A stretch of DNA of 64,000 bases from Paenibacillus oralis. Its GTDB lineage: Bacteria; Bacillota; Bacilli; Paenibacillales; Paenibacillaceae. The stretch lies in the NCBI RefSeq assembly GCF_003863965.1, contig NZ_RRCN01000001.1, positions 1 to 64,000 on the forward strand, given 5' to 3'. Both the position numbers and the translations under genes were made by a program. Positions 1-9,752 of this stretch are shown here, piece by piece (position 1 is the first letter of the stretch; every line of letters starts with the position of its first letter). Below the pieces are notes generated by a model that saw only the letters and a list, made by a program, of their open reading frames with translations, was not told the DNA's origin and made no database searches.

Positions 1-79
1 CGATTAACTCCGCTCGACTTGCATGTATTAGGCACGCCGCCAGCGTTCGTCCTGAGCCAGGATCAAACTCTCCAATAAA
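1..79 (-). rRNA. 16S ribosomal RNA, 5' end (partial)
   Basis: The reverse complement reads as the universal start of bacterial 16S rRNA, with GAGTTTGATCCTGGCTCAG followed by GACGAACGCTGGCGGC and the ATACATGCAAGTCGAGCG stretch before V1. The 5' end is placed at about position 79, at TTTATTGGAGAG, by analogy with Bacillus 16S. The gene runs off the window start, so only about 80 nucleotides are present. Confidence 0.97.
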
Positions 80-313
80 GTTGGAAGGAGTCTTGTACCC
101 GAAGGTACGAGGTGTTCCATCCAAGTTGAAACTTTATTCGAAAGAGCGATTAGCTCAATCAGTTACTGACGAGAAAGGATCGAATTTCAATGCCGGCGCA
201 AACCGGATTGGAATTCATCCATTTTAATTCTCATTTAATACTCACTCGTTGTTCAGTTTTCAAAGATCAACTTCGTTTTCGTTCATCACCGTTGTTTCAG
301 CGGCGACTTAAAT
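80..313 (-). other. rRNA operon leader
   Basis: This transcribed leader lies between the rrn promoter and mature 16S. It holds ATCTTTGAAAACTGAACAAC (about 250-269), the boxA-like antitermination stretch typical of Bacillus and Paenibacillus rRNA leaders. A short GTACC-TTCG-GGTAC hairpin sits near 105-118. An AAGTTGAAACTTTATTCG stretch resembles the sequence around the 16S 5' end and may form part of the processing stem. No coding sequence is visible. From 343 to 511, upstream of the promoter, I see only AT-rich sequence and the end of the preceding gene. Confidence 0.7.
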
Positions 314-342
314 AATATAACATACTGACTAAAGAAAAGCAA
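314..342 (-). promoter_or_regulatory. rRNA operon promoter
   Basis: On the minus strand there is TTGCTT, 17 bp, TATATT, in an AT-rich stretch about 230 bp upstream of 16S. The position and the AT-rich upstream region fit a sigma-A rrn promoter. No second tandem promoter was clear. Confidence 0.65.
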
Positions 343-511
343 GAACTTTTTTAAAAAATATTTAAATCAATTGCTCCCCTACGAGATTTAAGAGCATCGC
401 ATTTAACGGGGACATTTAATATAGCATATTGTTTGCTTAATCTCAAGCAATTTAGCATGTTAATTCATGGAAAAAGGGGAGCGAGGGATCATTGCCCTCG
501 CTCCAAAAACA

Positions 512-2470
512 TTAAGCATTAATCCACGGATTCCGGCGGCCGGACGATTTGTGTTTACCTGAGCGCGCTTTTTTTCCGGCCCCGCCTGTGCTGGACTTGC
601 TTTGCTTTTTACGGGGTTTTATCGAATCCGGGCCGCCCGAGATTTTAACATCTTTAGCGGGGCGTGTTTGCGGAGCTTCCGAAGTTCCCGTCGGTTCGGC
701 ATCTGTCTGGATTTCCGCAGTCTGGCCATCCCTTGGCAAATAACCTTGCATGTTTTCCAGCGGGCTAACTTCGCCTTTAAGCGGTTCACTTCCCATGGAC
801 AGCCCTTGGGTAAAAGGAGCCGGATAAGGATAACCCGGCATAGACGGCGCTTGGGACAAAGGTGAAACCGCAGTCGGGTATGCCGGCATCGGCGATCCAT
901 AATACGGGAGGTATCCCGGACCATGATGCCAGGCTGCTCCTTGGGTATACGGCGGCATGCCGTAGGATTCGGGAGACACATACTGCGGCTCGGATGACGG
1001 ATAGTGATGCGCGTTAAGCATAGGATTGCCCATGTGTTCGGCCGGGCTGGTAATCCCGCCTACCTCCGGCATCGGATACATCGGTGCGTTTGCATTCGAT
1101 ATCCCCGGATACTCCCCTTCCGGGATATGCCCCATTGCAGCCTGCACCTGCGGAGACGATGGAACATTATAGGAAGATACGGGTTCCGCGGGTACATTGT
1201 ATTGATAAAAAGGATGATAGCTTTCCGGCTGCTGGTAAGTATACGGGACAGTTCCCGAACATCCGCATGGGGATTGAGTTGGATAGACCATTGAGGGGAG
1301 TACGGACGTAGGCTGGAGCGGTTGATACTGCGGATAATACGGGTTTGCATATTCAGGCTGCTCCGCCATCGGGTATTGGGCAGTTAAAGGTGAGTATGCC
1401 TGAGGCTCCGACTTCATCGGTTCATAGGCAGCCGGGCTTACCGGCCCATAACTGTACGGTTCCGATTTCATCGGTTCATAAGAAATCGGAGCAAGACTGG
1501 TCGGTTCGGTTTTCATCGGTTCATACGAGATTGGAGCAAGACTGGTCGGTTCCGGTTTCATCGGTTCATACGAGATTGGAGCAAGACTGGTCGGTTCCGG
1601 TTTCATCGGTTCATACGAGATTGGAGCAAGACTGGTCGGTTCCGGTTTCATCGGTTCATACGAGATTGGAGCAAGACTGGTCGGTTCCGGTTTCATCGGC
1701 GTATAAGCTATCGGCTCATACTTGGCAGGTTCATAATGTATCGGCTCGAATTTCGGCGGTTCGTATTTGATTGGCTCATGCATGATCGGCTCGATCTTCA
1801 CGGGCTGCAGATTGGTCGTTTCGTATTGGATCTGCTCGACCTCGATTTTAATCTCCATCGGCACCGTTTTCGGCTGCTCCGCCTGAATAGGCAGCGTTTT
1901 GGGAACTTCCTCTTTCGGAGCTTCCTTGGGAACAGGCTCAGGCTGAACGGCTTCAGGCGCAATATTGGCTTTGGGCGGTGTTTCCACCCCAGCTATAGGA
2001 GCCGTGCTCTTTTTGCCGGCCATGCCTGCGATGGGAGCCGTGCTTTTCTTGCCGGTTTGGGCCGGCAATGTCCCGATATTCTCCGGATTCGGATTTGGAT
2101 TCGGATTGCCGTGCCCATCCCCGATCGGCCCCGCACCCGCACCCGCGGGAATATTGACGATTTCGCCAACCGTCAGCTCATTTGGGTCTTTCAGCTGCGG
2201 ATTCGCCGCAATCAACGTCTGCAAAGAAAGGCCCCACGCCTTCGCCAGTTTCCACAACGTATCTCCCTGCTTGACGACATGCTTATACATTTTGCCCGTC
2301 CCCCCGCCGATCGGCACCGCCTCGGCAGGAATTTTCACCTTGTCGCCAACGTTCAACACGTCGGGATTCGTGATTTGCGGGTTGGCATCGATCAATTTCT
2401 GCAGAGGCACATTATACTTTTTTGAGAGCTCAAACAAAGTATCGCCTTTTTTGACAATATGAATTTTCAC
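512..2470 (-). CDS. SafA-like LysM spore coat morphogenetic protein
   Basis: This 652-residue protein has two N-terminal LysM peptidoglycan-binding domains (about residues 2-49 and 62-110, both with the HxVKxGDTL start). They are followed by a long low-complexity region rich in Pro, Tyr, Glu, Met and Gln and a basic tail of Lys/Arg/Ser/Gly. LysM plus a Tyr/Pro-rich tail is the plan of SafA, the inner spore coat organiser, but B. subtilis SafA has one LysM and is shorter, and the locus differs. Residues about 259-333 are five near-identical 15-residue repeats (PEPTSLAPISYEPMK). The start is GTG with AGGAGG ten bases upstream. The gene stands alone between ilvE and the rrn operon. Function as a coat protein is inferred. 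Confidence 0.75.
   Translation of the reverse strand: MKIHIVKKGDTLFELSKKYNVPLQKLIDANPQITNPDVLNVGDKVKIPAEAVPIGGGTGKMYKHVVKQGDTLWKLAKAWGLSLQTLIAANPQLKDPNELTVGEIVNIPAGAGAGPIGDGHGNPNPNPNPENIGTLPAQTGKKSTAPIAGMAGKKSTAPIAGVETPPKANIAPEAVQPEPVPKEAPKEEVPKTLPIQAEQPKTVPMEIKIEVEQIQYETTNLQPVKIEPIMHEPIKYEPPKFEPIHYEPAKYEPIAYTPMKPEPTSLAPISYEPMKPEPTSLAPISYEPMKPEPTSLAPISYEPMKPEPTSLAPISYEPMKTEPTSLAPISYEPMKSEPYSYGPVSPAAYEPMKSEPQAYSPLTAQYPMAEQPEYANPYYPQYQPLQPTSVLPSMVYPTQSPCGCSGTVPYTYQQPESYHPFYQYNVPAEPVSSYNVPSSPQVQAAMGHIPEGEYPGISNANAPMYPMPEVGGITSPAEHMGNPMLNAHHYPSSEPQYVSPESYGMPPYTQGAAWHHGPGYLPYYGSPMPAYPTAVSPLSQAPSMPGYPYPAPFTQGLSMGSEPLKGEVSPLENMQGYLPRDGQTAEIQTDAEPTGTSEAPQTRPAKDVKISGGPDSIKPRKKQSKSSTGGAGKKARSGKHKSSGRRNPWINA
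1471..1695 (-). repeat. 45-bp tandem repeat inside the SafA-like gene
   Basis: Five in-frame 45-bp units lie head to tail. The four starting at 1516, 1561, 1606 and 1651 are identical at DNA level and the one at 1471 is diverged. Each encodes one 15-residue unit. Identity at silent positions points to recent expansion by slippage or unequal recombination. Confidence 0.95.
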
Positions 2471-2572
2471 GCGCTAAAGACCTCCTAGGTATCATCTCCG
2501 GAACGTGATTATCGCCCGGGGCCCATTTATAACATCCTATGCAGGAGCCCGGTTTTTGACATCCAACATAAA

Positions 2573-2612
2573 GAAAAAATCCTATCTCCCTCTAGAAAAA
2601 GGGAAATAGGAT
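2573..2612 (-). terminator. Terminator after ilvE
   Basis: Inverted repeat ATCCTATTTCCCT / AGGGAGATAGGAT on the minus strand, followed by TTTTTT. It lies 23 bp past the ilvE stop and closes the pheB-hom-thrC-thrB-pheA-ilvE operon. Confidence 0.85.
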
Positions 2613-2634
2613 CGAAACGCCCGCAGCGGAGCCG

Positions 2635-3516
2635 CTATTGCCAAACTTTCAAACCGTCCTGATCGACGATCGCCCGGAACTCCTTCAGAAGCTTCAGCGT
2701 CACCGGACCGGCATGTCCTTCGCCGATCACCCGGCCGTCCACTTCCCGAACAGCGATAACTTCCGCCGCGGTCCCGGTCAGGAACACTTCGTCGGCCACA
2801 TAAACGTCATGCAGCGTAAACGGTTCTTCTTTGAGTTTATATCCTTTTCGCTCGCAAATTTCGATGATCGCCTGGCGGGTGATTCCTTCCAATGCGCCCA
2901 AATAACATGGAGGCGTCGTGATAACCCCGTTTTTGACGATGAAAATATTGTCGCCCGAGCCCTCCGTTACGTAACCTTGAGCGTTCATCATAATAGCCTC
3001 GCCCGCCCCGGCCAGGTTCGACTGGATTTTCACCAACACATTGTTCAAGTAGTTCAGCGATTTGATTTTCGGGTTCAGCGCGTCCGGTACGTTTCTGCGC
3101 GTGGAAACCGAGACGGCTTTCAAGCCGGTTTTGTAGGCTTCCTCCGAATAAATCGCCAGTTGCTCCACAATGATGACGACCGTTGCTTTGGGGCAGCGGT
3201 TCGGATCCAGGCCCAAATTGCCCGCCCCGCGGGAAACGATGAGCCGTATGTAGCCGCTCCGCAGCTCATTGCGGCGCAGCGTCTCCACCAGAGCATCCTC
3301 CATTTCTTGATAAGTCAGCGGAATGTCCAGCATAATCGATTTCGCGGAATCGTAAAGGCGATCCAAATGCTCTTTGCACTTGAAAATATTGCCGTTATAA
3401 ATCCGAATCCCCTCGAAAATCCCGTCCCCGTACAAAAAGCCGTGGTCAAACACGGAAACCTTTGCTGCATCTTTTGTTACGAATTGTCCATCCAAGTAAA
3501 TGACTTGTTCTGCCAT
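2635..3516 (-). CDS. ilvE: Branched-chain amino acid aminotransferase
   Basis: This PLP fold-type IV aminotransferase (293 residues) transaminates Leu, Ile and Val with 2-oxoglutarate in the cytosol. It opens with IYLDGQFV and FDHGFLYGDGIFEGIR, typical of the archaeal-type short IlvE. The PLP lysine is in NPKIKSLNYLNNV, and GALEGITRQAI and the TGTAAEV phosphate-binding loop follow. The start codon sits at the pheA stop (one-base overlap), so the two are translationally coupled. D-amino acid and aminodeoxychorismate aminotransferases share the fold, but length and motifs favour IlvE. Placement after pheA and the threonine genes is a general amino acid operon. Confidence 0.88.
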   Translation of the reverse strand: MAEQVIYLDGQFVTKDAAKVSVFDHGFLYGDGIFEGIRIYNGNIFKCKEHLDRLYDSAKSIMLDIPLTYQEMEDALVETLRRNELRSGYIRLIVSRGAGNLGLDPNRCPKATVVIIVEQLAIYSEEAYKTGLKAVSVSTRRNVPDALNPKIKSLNYLNNVLVKIQSNLAGAGEAIMMNAQGYVTEGSGDNIFIVKNGVITTPPCYLGALEGITRQAIIEICERKGYKLKEEPFTLHDVYVADEVFLTGTAAEVIAVREVDGRVIGEGHAGPVTLKLLKEFRAIVDQDGLKVWQ

Positions 3517-4421
3517 TAATTTTGCACCTCCGCTGTTTGCTCTTCAAAAGAATAACTAGGGTAGCTCCCCAGCACGCGCACCCCACACCCCAAAGCTTCG
3601 ATTTCGCCGATCGCCGAGCTGAGCAGCACCGAATCCAGCGGTTCAAGCACATCCATTAAAAAATAATAATTTCCCAATTTCTTTTTTGTTGGACGCGACT
3701 CGATCCGCGACAAATTCAGTTTGCGCCAAGCAAACGCAGACAATACCTGATGCAATGCCCCCGGAAAATCCTCAGGCAACGCAATCACCAGGTTCGTTTT
3801 GCTTTGGACGTGTTTGTTGTTCCCGCCGATCTTCAGCGGCTTCGGGCCGATCAGGACAAAACGGGTATAGTTGTTGTCATGGTCCGTCACTTTGCCGGCC
3901 AGTACATCCAAACCGTGATGCTGCGCTCCCAATCTCGTCCCGATGGCGGTCCATCCCAGGCCGGGATGCTGCTTGACCACCTCTACCGCCTCCGACGTGC
4001 TGCCGACGTGCTCCAATTCCGCCTGAGGCATGCGGGAGCGGATAAACTGCAGGCATTGGGCCATCGCTACAGGGTGAGAAAGCACTTTGGTCACCTTAGA
4101 AAAATCGATGCCATCGCCATCAGGCGCTCCGGCGCCGAATTCTTCCCGCCGGCCGATCAAGTTCTGAATCGACGGATATACCCATTCCACCTGCATCGGA
4201 ATATCCACTTCGTGGACAAGCCAATCCATATGCAGGCTGACCGATCCTTCAATCGTATTCTCCACCGGAATGACGCTATAATCGCTTTTTCCGCTGGCCG
4301 TGGCTAAAAAAACGTCGGAAATTTGCTTGAAATGAAGCAGTTCCACCGGCTCATCCCCAAACAGATGCAGCGCCGCTTCGTGGGAAACCGATCCTTCAGG
4401 CAGCAATGCTATACGTTTCAT
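3516..4421 (-). CDS. pheA: Prephenate dehydratase
   Basis: This 301-residue enzyme converts prephenate to phenylpyruvate for phenylalanine synthesis. An N-terminal PDT domain (residues 1 to about 195) carries PVENTIEGSVSLHMDWL, and TRFVLIG ends it with the catalytic Thr-Arg-Phe. A C-terminal ACT domain (about 210-290) contains the ESRPT-type phenylalanine-binding motif (SRIESRPTKKKLGNYYFLMD), so feedback inhibition by Phe is expected. There is no chorismate mutase domain, as usual in Firmicutes. The start overlaps the thrB stop by four bases (ATGA). Confidence 0.95.
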   Translation of the reverse strand: MKRIALLPEGSVSHEAALHLFGDEPVELLHFKQISDVFLATASGKSDYSVIPVENTIEGSVSLHMDWLVHEVDIPMQVEWVYPSIQNLIGRREEFGAGAPDGDGIDFSKVTKVLSHPVAMAQCLQFIRSRMPQAELEHVGSTSEAVEVVKQHPGLGWTAIGTRLGAQHHGLDVLAGKVTDHDNNYTRFVLIGPKPLKIGGNNKHVQSKTNLVIALPEDFPGALHQVLSAFAWRKLNLSRIESRPTKKKLGNYYFLMDVLEPLDSVLLSSAIGEIEALGCGVRVLGSYPSYSFEEQTAEVQN

Positions 4422-5386
4422 GTCCTGACTTCCCCTTTGATGTAATCCATAAATGAACCTTCCTTATCCATAGTAAGCTCCATCGCCCCAAATGTGCAAG
4501 GTTCGAGCCAGATCGTCCTAGCCCGGATTCCGTGCTCAGCAAGAACGTCCAAAAGGAAAACCTCCAGGTTCTGCCCCGTACGCTGCCGCCGGTCGGCCAG
4601 CGCCAGCAGCGTCGGTCCGGCGCCGCTCAAAGCGGCCCCGAGCGCTCCGTGTTCGGTCGCTTCCGCCAAAATCCGCGACATGCCGGGAACAAGCGAAGCC
4701 CGGAAGGGCTGGTGAAGGCGGTCGCGCATCGCGGCCGGAATCAGGTCGAGCCGTCCAGCGGCCAAAGCCGCGGTAAGCAGCGATGTACGGCTGACGTTAT
4801 ACACTGCGTCCTGCAAACTTACCTGGCGGGGAAGCGCTTCGCGGGCCTTGGAGGTGGATAGCTGAAAATCGGGAATCGCGACCAGCACCTCGAGATCGGC
4901 CGGAGGATCGATCCGCAGCACATCCGCGTGGCTGCCGTCCCATACGGCTGTGATAATGCCGCCAAACAAGGAGGCTCCGACATTGTCCGGGTGCTTCTCC
5001 AGCGCCGTGGCCATGTCGAACAGCTTGGCCTGGTCAAGCGGCGCGCCGATCAGCAGGTTGGCGGCAAACAGCGCCCCGACGATCGCTGAAGCGCTGCTCC
5101 CGAGCCCGCGGGTCAGAGGAATTTCCGAATACATCGAAATTTCCAGTTCCGGCACCTGCACGCCGGCTTCGGCAAACACCATTTGTGCGACTTGATACAC
5201 CAGATTGCTTTTGTCCTTCGGCAGCCCGCTCATCTCGCCGCCATAAAGATGAAACACGGTCGTCTCCGCCGGCTTCATTTCGATCCAGGAATACAGGGGG
5301 AGCGCCATGCCCAGCGTATCAAATCCGGGCCCCAGGTTGGCGGTGCTGGCCGGCACCTTGACCCGGACCCCGCCCTCACGAATCAT
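4418..5386 (-). CDS. thrB: Homoserine kinase
   Basis: This GHMP-family kinase (322 residues) phosphorylates homoserine to O-phosphohomoserine in threonine synthesis. [20 protein letters not shown] is the N-terminal GHMP motif, and [17 protein letters not shown] is the glycine-rich ATP-binding motif. [12 protein letters not shown] is the C-terminal GHMP motif. The start overlaps the thrC stop by four bases. A tail of about 30 residues after the last GHMP motif is acidic and of no clear function. Confidence 0.95.
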   Translation of the reverse strand: MIREGGVRVKVPASTANLGPGFDTLGMALPLYSWIEMKPAETTVFHLYGGEMSGLPKDKSNLVYQVAQMVFAEAGVQVPELEISMYSEIPLTRGLGSSASAIVGALFAANLLIGAPLDQAKLFDMATALEKHPDNVGASLFGGIITAVWDGSHADVLRIDPPADLEVLVAIPDFQLSTSKAREALPRQVSLQDAVYNVSRTSLLTAALAAGRLDLIPAAMRDRLHQPFRASLVPGMSRILAEATEHGALGAALSGAGPTLLALADRRQRTGQNLEVFLLDVLAEHGIRARTIWLEPCTFGAMELTMDKEGSFMDYIKGEVRT

Positions 5387-6453
5387 GCGCGCGCTCCTTG
5401 CAGCTTGGCGATCGCATCCATGACCGCTTCCTCCGTATCCTGGACGACAAGCGGTTCACCGCCGATGCTCTTGATCGCGATATTCGGATCTTTCAGGCCA
5501 TGGCCGGTAAGGACGCAAACGACGGTTTCTCCGCCTTTGAAATAACCTGCGCGCTTCAGCTTGTACACGCCGGCGATGGAAGCCGCCGAAGCCGGTTCGG
5601 CAAAAATCCCTTCACGGGCGGCAATGGTCCGGTACGCTTCAAGAATTTCGTCGTCCGTCACGTAATTGATTTGGCCGCCCGATTCCTCGGCAGCCGCTAC
5701 AGCGGTTTTCCAGCTTGCCGGATTGCCGATCCGGATCGCGGTAGCGATCGTTTCCGGCTCCAGAATCGGCTCGCCTTTGACGATCGCCATGGCGCCTTCG
5801 GCCTCAAAGCCGACCATCCGCGGCAGCGAGGAGGATTTCCCGCGTTCATGGTATTCCTTAAAGCCTTTCCAGTACGCGGAGATGTTGCCGGCGTTGCCTA
5901 CAGGAATCGCGAGCACGTCCGGCGCCTTGCCGAGCTGGTCGCAAACTTCGAAAGCGGCGGTTTTTTGCCCCTCGATGCGGTATGGGTTCACGGAGTTCAC
6001 CAGCGTAATCGGATGTTTGGCGGTAATGTCGCGGACGATTTCGAGTGCCCGATCGAAGTTGCCTTCGATGGCGATCACTTTTGCGCCGTAGATCATCGCC
6101 TGCGCCAGTTTTCCGAGAGCGATGTTGTTGTTCGGAATCAGCACGATGCAGTCGATGCCCGCGCGGGCGGCATAAGCGGCTGCGGCCGCCGAGGTGTTGC
6201 CCGTGGAGGCGCACATGATCGTGCGGCTGCCCTCCTCGATCGCTTTGGCGACGGCCATCACCATGCCGCGGTCTTTAAACGACCCGGTCGGGTTCAGCCC
6301 CTCGTATTTGAAATATAGATCAAGCCCGAGTTCCCGCGACAAATTTTCCGCCCGCACCAGCGGCGTATTCCCCTCCTGCAGCGTAAGCTTCGGCGTTTTG
6401 TCGGTTACGGGCAAATATTCTTTGTAGGTTTCCAGCAGTCCGAGGTATCTCAT
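5383..6453 (-). CDS. thrC: Threonine synthase
   Basis: This PLP fold-type II enzyme (356 residues) converts O-phosphohomoserine to threonine. The PLP lysine lies in [10 protein letters not shown], with [14 protein letters not shown] as the phosphate/serine loop and [14 protein letters not shown] as the glycine loop. The length matches the compact Bacillus-type ThrC. An AAGGAG site precedes the ATG. It follows hom after 27 bp in the same operon. Confidence 0.96.
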   Translation of the reverse strand: MRYLGLLETYKEYLPVTDKTPKLTLQEGNTPLVRAENLSRELGLDLYFKYEGLNPTGSFKDRGMVMAVAKAIEEGSRTIMCASTGNTSAAAAAYAARAGIDCIVLIPNNNIALGKLAQAMIYGAKVIAIEGNFDRALEIVRDITAKHPITLVNSVNPYRIEGQKTAAFEVCDQLGKAPDVLAIPVGNAGNISAYWKGFKEYHERGKSSSLPRMVGFEAEGAMAIVKGEPILEPETIATAIRIGNPASWKTAVAAAEESGGQINYVTDDEILEAYRTIAAREGIFAEPASAASIAGVYKLKRAGYFKGGETVVCVLTGHGLKDPNIAIKSIGGEPLVVQDTEEAVMDAIAKLQGARA

Positions 6454-6480
6454 GAGATGAACTCCTTTTTTAAAATAATT

Positions 6481-7767
6481 TTATCCTTCAACGCGGTAAA
6501 CGCTTTTGATCCGATGAATCACAGCAAGCGACTCGAAATGGTTGATCACCTTGTCCATGCTTGCTTTGCTGGCGTGATGAGTAACGATCATGATCTCCGC
6601 CCCGTCCAAGTTCGTGTTCGGCGATTGAACGACCGAATCCAGACTGACCTCGTATTCGGCAAACACCTGGGTGATCCGGGCCAGCACGCCCGCCTTGTCA
6701 TCGACATGGAGCAGCAGGAAATTTTTATAGGCGATCTGCTCGTCGGTTTTCAGCTTCTTTGGCTTATAAGGAACGATTTGCTTCAGGCCGTTGACGCCCA
6801 GCTTTAAGTTTTTGACAACGGCGACCAAATCGGCGACGACGGAAGTGGCCGTCGGCATCTCACCGGCTCCAGCGCCGTAGAACATCGTCTCTCCCACGGC
6901 TTCACCGTAAACGTAGACGGCGTTATAGACTCCGCCCACCGCGGCGATCGGATGCGTATTTTTGACCATCGTCGGCTGCACGGTGATGCTGAATTCGTCA
7001 TCCTGCCGCTCGGCGATCCCCAGCAGCTTCATTTCATATCCGAGCCGTTTGGCATACAAAATATCCTCCCGTGTTACCGAAGAAATACCGCGGACGTGAA
7101 CGTCGCTTAGCTCGACATTGGTCCTGAAGCCCAGCGTGGCGAGAATCGCCATCTTGCGGGCGGCGTCAAGCCCCTCCACATCGGAGGTCGGGTCGGCTTC
7201 TGCATAGCCAAGCTGCTGTGCTTCCTTCAGTACATCCTCGTAAGAAGCGCCTTCCTGGCTCATTTTGCTCAAAATATAGTTGGTCGTCCCGTTCACGATC
7301 CCCATAATTTTCATGATCCGGTCGGAGGAAAAGCCCTCGATCAGCGTCCGGATAATCGGAATGCCGCCGGCTACGCTGGCCTCATAAAACACGTCGCATT
7401 GATTATCCATCGCTTTGGCCAAAATTTCCGAACCGTACAGCGCCATCAAATCCTTATTGGCCGTAACGATATGTTTGCCGCGTTCCAGCGCTTCTAAAAT
7501 GTAAGTCTTCGTCTGTTCAACACCGCCCATCACTTCCACGACGACGTCGATTTCCGGATCGCGGATCACTTCCCACGGGTCCTCCGTCAGCTTGGCCGGA
7601 TCAATTTCGATGCTGCGGGGTTTCTCCAAATTTTTTACCGCAATCTTCTCGATTCGTATCGGAGACCCCACTTGACTGCTCAGATCCTCCTGATGCCCTT
7701 CCACGATCCGAACCACGCCGGTTCCTACCGTGCCAAGTCCGAGCAACCCAACTTTCACTGGTTTCAT
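6481..7767 (-). CDS. hom: Homoserine dehydrogenase
   Basis: This enzyme reduces aspartate semialdehyde to homoserine with NAD(P)H. It has an N-terminal Rossmann motif GLLGLGTVGTGVV and a catalytic region with GIVNGTTNYIL, EADPTSDVEGLDAARK and the substrate-binding Asp/Lys. A C-terminal ACT domain (FLLLHVDDKAGVLARITQVF, about residues 350-428) is the expected threonine-feedback module. I chose the ATG at 7767 because GGAGGGG lies eight bases upstream; the longer reading frame begins without a binding site. It heads the threonine genes and sits 84 bp after pheB. Confidence 0.95.
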   Translation of the reverse strand: MKPVKVGLLGLGTVGTGVVRIVEGHQEDLSSQVGSPIRIEKIAVKNLEKPRSIEIDPAKLTEDPWEVIRDPEIDVVVEVMGGVEQTKTYILEALERGKHIVTANKDLMALYGSEILAKAMDNQCDVFYEASVAGGIPIIRTLIEGFSSDRIMKIMGIVNGTTNYILSKMSQEGASYEDVLKEAQQLGYAEADPTSDVEGLDAARKMAILATLGFRTNVELSDVHVRGISSVTREDILYAKRLGYEMKLLGIAERQDDEFSITVQPTMVKNTHPIAAVGGVYNAVYVYGEAVGETMFYGAGAGEMPTATSVVADLVAVVKNLKLGVNGLKQIVPYKPKKLKTDEQIAYKNFLLLHVDDKAGVLARITQVFAEYEVSLDSVVQSPNTNLDGAEIMIVTHHASKASMDKVINHFESLAVIHRIKSVYRVEG

Positions 7768-7851
7768 TTCCGATCCCCTCCTGTTATCCAATACGCCCTA
7801 GGCAGCGAGCATTTTCTATGATTTCGCTCCACCCTTCCGCGCTTATCCGCC

Positions 7852-8289
7852 TTAGCCTTGGCCGACGATTTGCGTTCTCCTTACGCCGGGAATGGTCTGA
7901 AGCGACTGCAGCATCGCGTCAAATTCCTCGGTGAGCCGGGAGGTCTCCACGGAAATCACGACGTTCGCCCTCCCCTGGAGAGGAATGCTTTGGTTAATCG
8001 TCAGCACATTGCCTCCGGAGCCGGCGATCAGCGCAAGCACCTTCGATAAAATTCCCGAGCGGTGCTCCAGGTCAAAGGAGATGGTCACAATGCTTTCCCG
8101 TTCGATTTGATTTAATTGATGAATGCCGTCTTTATACTTATAAAAAGCGCTGCGGCTTAAACCCACCTGCGCCACCGCCTCGTGAACCGTCTTGGCCTCT
8201 CCGGCGGCGAGCAACTGCTTGACTTGGAGCGTCTTGACCACTGCTTCGGGCAAAATGTCCTCGCGAACCAAATAATAATGCTCTTTCAC
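7852..8289 (-). CDS. pheB: ACT domain protein PheB (UPF0735)
   Basis: This 145-residue protein belongs to the UPF0735/PheB family. A short N-terminal helix-turn-helix-like part (VKTLQVKQLLAAGEAKTVHEAV, shown here in two parts as VKTLQVKQLLAAG then EAKTVHEAV) is followed by GLSRSAFYKYKDGI. A C-terminal ACT domain starts at ITISFDLEHRSGILSKVLA-like sequence (TISFDLEHRSGILSKVLAL). Its biochemical role is not established; an amino acid-sensing regulator is plausible. Start: GTG at 8289 with AAGGAGAGG upstream, giving the family's usual length; the longer frame has no binding site. It is the first gene behind a strong promoter and leads into hom. In B. subtilis pheB also lies between obg and pheA. 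Confidence 0.87.
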   Translation of the reverse strand: MKEHYYLVREDILPEAVVKTLQVKQLLAAGEAKTVHEAVAQVGLSRSAFYKYKDGIHQLNQIERESIVTISFDLEHRSGILSKVLALIAGSGGNVLTINQSIPLQGRANVVISVETSRLTEEFDAMLQSLQTIPGVRRTQIVGQG

Positions 8290-8332
8290 AAAACGTCCTC
8301 TCCTTAGAGACTTTTGTTTTTGTATAGTGGAC

Positions 8333-8361
8333 ATTATACCGGAAAGTCGATTAGGTGGCAA
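8333..8361 (-). promoter_or_regulatory. Promoter of the pheB-hom-thrCB-pheA-ilvE operon
   Basis: TTGCCA, 17 bp, TATAAT on the minus strand, ending about 45 bp before the pheB start and lying just past the obg terminator. This is a near-consensus sigma-A promoter. The leader is too short for a T-box or riboswitch. Confidence 0.85.
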
Positions 8362-8407
8362 TGGCTTTTGCCGTAAATACAACGAATTTCCGCTGTCGCC
8401 GCTGATA

Positions 8408-8434
8408 GCAAGAAAAGCACCTCAAAGGTGCTTT
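8408..8434 (-). terminator. Terminator after obg
   Basis: AAAGCACCT / AGGTGCTTT inverted repeat followed by TCTTGC on the minus strand, five bases past the obg stop. The U-tract is short. It separates the ribosome/spo0B-obg unit from the amino acid operon. Confidence 0.7.
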
Positions 8435-8438
8435 CTAG

Positions 8439-9752
8439 TCAATAGTAATAACTGCTGCCTTCCACAAACTCGAATTCGAAGTCGCCGATGCGTACCGGCG
8501 TGCCGTCCTTGGCGCCGCGTTTGCGAAGTTCCTCGTCGACGCCCATATGGCGCAGCGTCCGGGCCAGCTTTAAAATCGCGTCATGCGAATTAAGCTGCAT
8601 CCGCTTCATCATCCGCTCGATTTTTACACTTTCCACGATAAAGGTCTCGTTTTCCCGCCGGATCGTAAACCCTTCATCCTCGCGTTTGTCGAGCTTGTAA
8701 ATTTTCCGCTCCTCCAGCTCGGTCACTTCTTCAATCGCCGGAGCTTCCGGAATTTGATCGAGCAGATCGGCCGCGCGGTAAACAAGCTCCTGAACCCCTT
8801 GGCGGGTGAATGAGGAGATCGGCATAATTTCCAGGTCGCCGCGAACCTCGCTGACCTGCTTGCGGAATTTCTCCAGATTTTCCGCCGCCTCCGGCATATC
8901 CATTTTGTTGGCGGCGACGATTTGCGGACGATGCTCCAGATCGGCGTTATATTGCCTGAGCTCGTCGTTGATCTTCTGCCAATCGTCAAACGGATCGCGC
9001 CCTTCCGAACCCGCCATGTCGACGACATGGATAATGAGACGAGTCCGCTCCACATGGCGCAGAAATTCATGCCCCAGGCCGACCCCTTCATGGGCCCCTT
9101 CAATCAGCCCCGGCAGGTCGGCCATCACAAAGCTGCGCCCTTCGCCGACATCGACCACCCCGAGATTCGGCGTGATGGTCGTAAAATGATAGGCGCCGAT
9201 TTTCGGCTTGGCCGCCGACACGACCGACAGCAGCGTCGACTTTCCGACGCTCGGAAAACCAACCAATCCGACGTCGGCCATCACCTTCAGCTCGAGCACC
9301 ACCCAGCGCTCTTCGCCTTCCTCACCGTGCTCGGCCAGCTCCGGCGCCGGGTTGTTTGGCGTGGCGAAGCGGATATTGCCGCGACCCCCACGACCCCCGC
9401 GGGCCACGACAATCTGCTGGCCGTGGCGCGTCAAATCGGCGAGCACCTCCTGCGTGTCGTCGTCGATCACGACCGTGCCCGGAGGCACGCGGACGATCAT
9501 GTTGTCCGCATTAGCTCCGTGCTGGCTTTTGTTCCGCCCCTTCTCCCCGCGCTGCGCCTTGAAATGGCGCTGGTAGCGGAAATCCATCAGCGTCCTTAAG
9601 CCTTCGTCCACCCGGAAAATAACGTCCCCGCCTTTGCCGCCGTCGCCGCCGGCCGGGCCGCCCTCGGGTACGTACTTCTCCCGGCGGAACGCGACGATCC
9701 CGTCGCCGCCGTCGCCTCCCTTGACATAAATCTTCGCTTTATCTACAAACAT
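8439..9752 (-). CDS. obg: GTPase Obg
   Basis: This 437-residue essential GTPase acts in 50S ribosome assembly and stress and sporulation signalling. The N-terminal Obg glycine-rich fold (1 to about 158) is followed by the G domain with G1 [11 protein letters not shown], switch [18 protein letters not shown] and G4 NKMD. A C-terminal OCT domain spans about 360-430. The start ATG overlaps the spo0B stop by ten bases, which couples the two genes as in B. subtilis. Confidence 0.97.
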   Translation of the reverse strand: MFVDKAKIYVKGGDGGDGIVAFRREKYVPEGGPAGGDGGKGGDVIFRVDEGLRTLMDFRYQRHFKAQRGEKGRNKSQHGANADNMIVRVPPGTVVIDDDTQEVLADLTRHGQQIVVARGGRGGRGNIRFATPNNPAPELAEHGEEGEERWVVLELKVMADVGLVGFPSVGKSTLLSVVSAAKPKIGAYHFTTITPNLGVVDVGEGRSFVMADLPGLIEGAHEGVGLGHEFLRHVERTRLIIHVVDMAGSEGRDPFDDWQKINDELRQYNADLEHRPQIVAANKMDMPEAAENLEKFRKQVSEVRGDLEIMPISSFTRQGVQELVYRAADLLDQIPEAPAIEEVTELEERKIYKLDKREDEGFTIRRENETFIVESVKIERMMKRMQLNSHDAILKLARTLRHMGVDEELRKRGAKDGTPVRIGDFEFEFVEGSSYYY

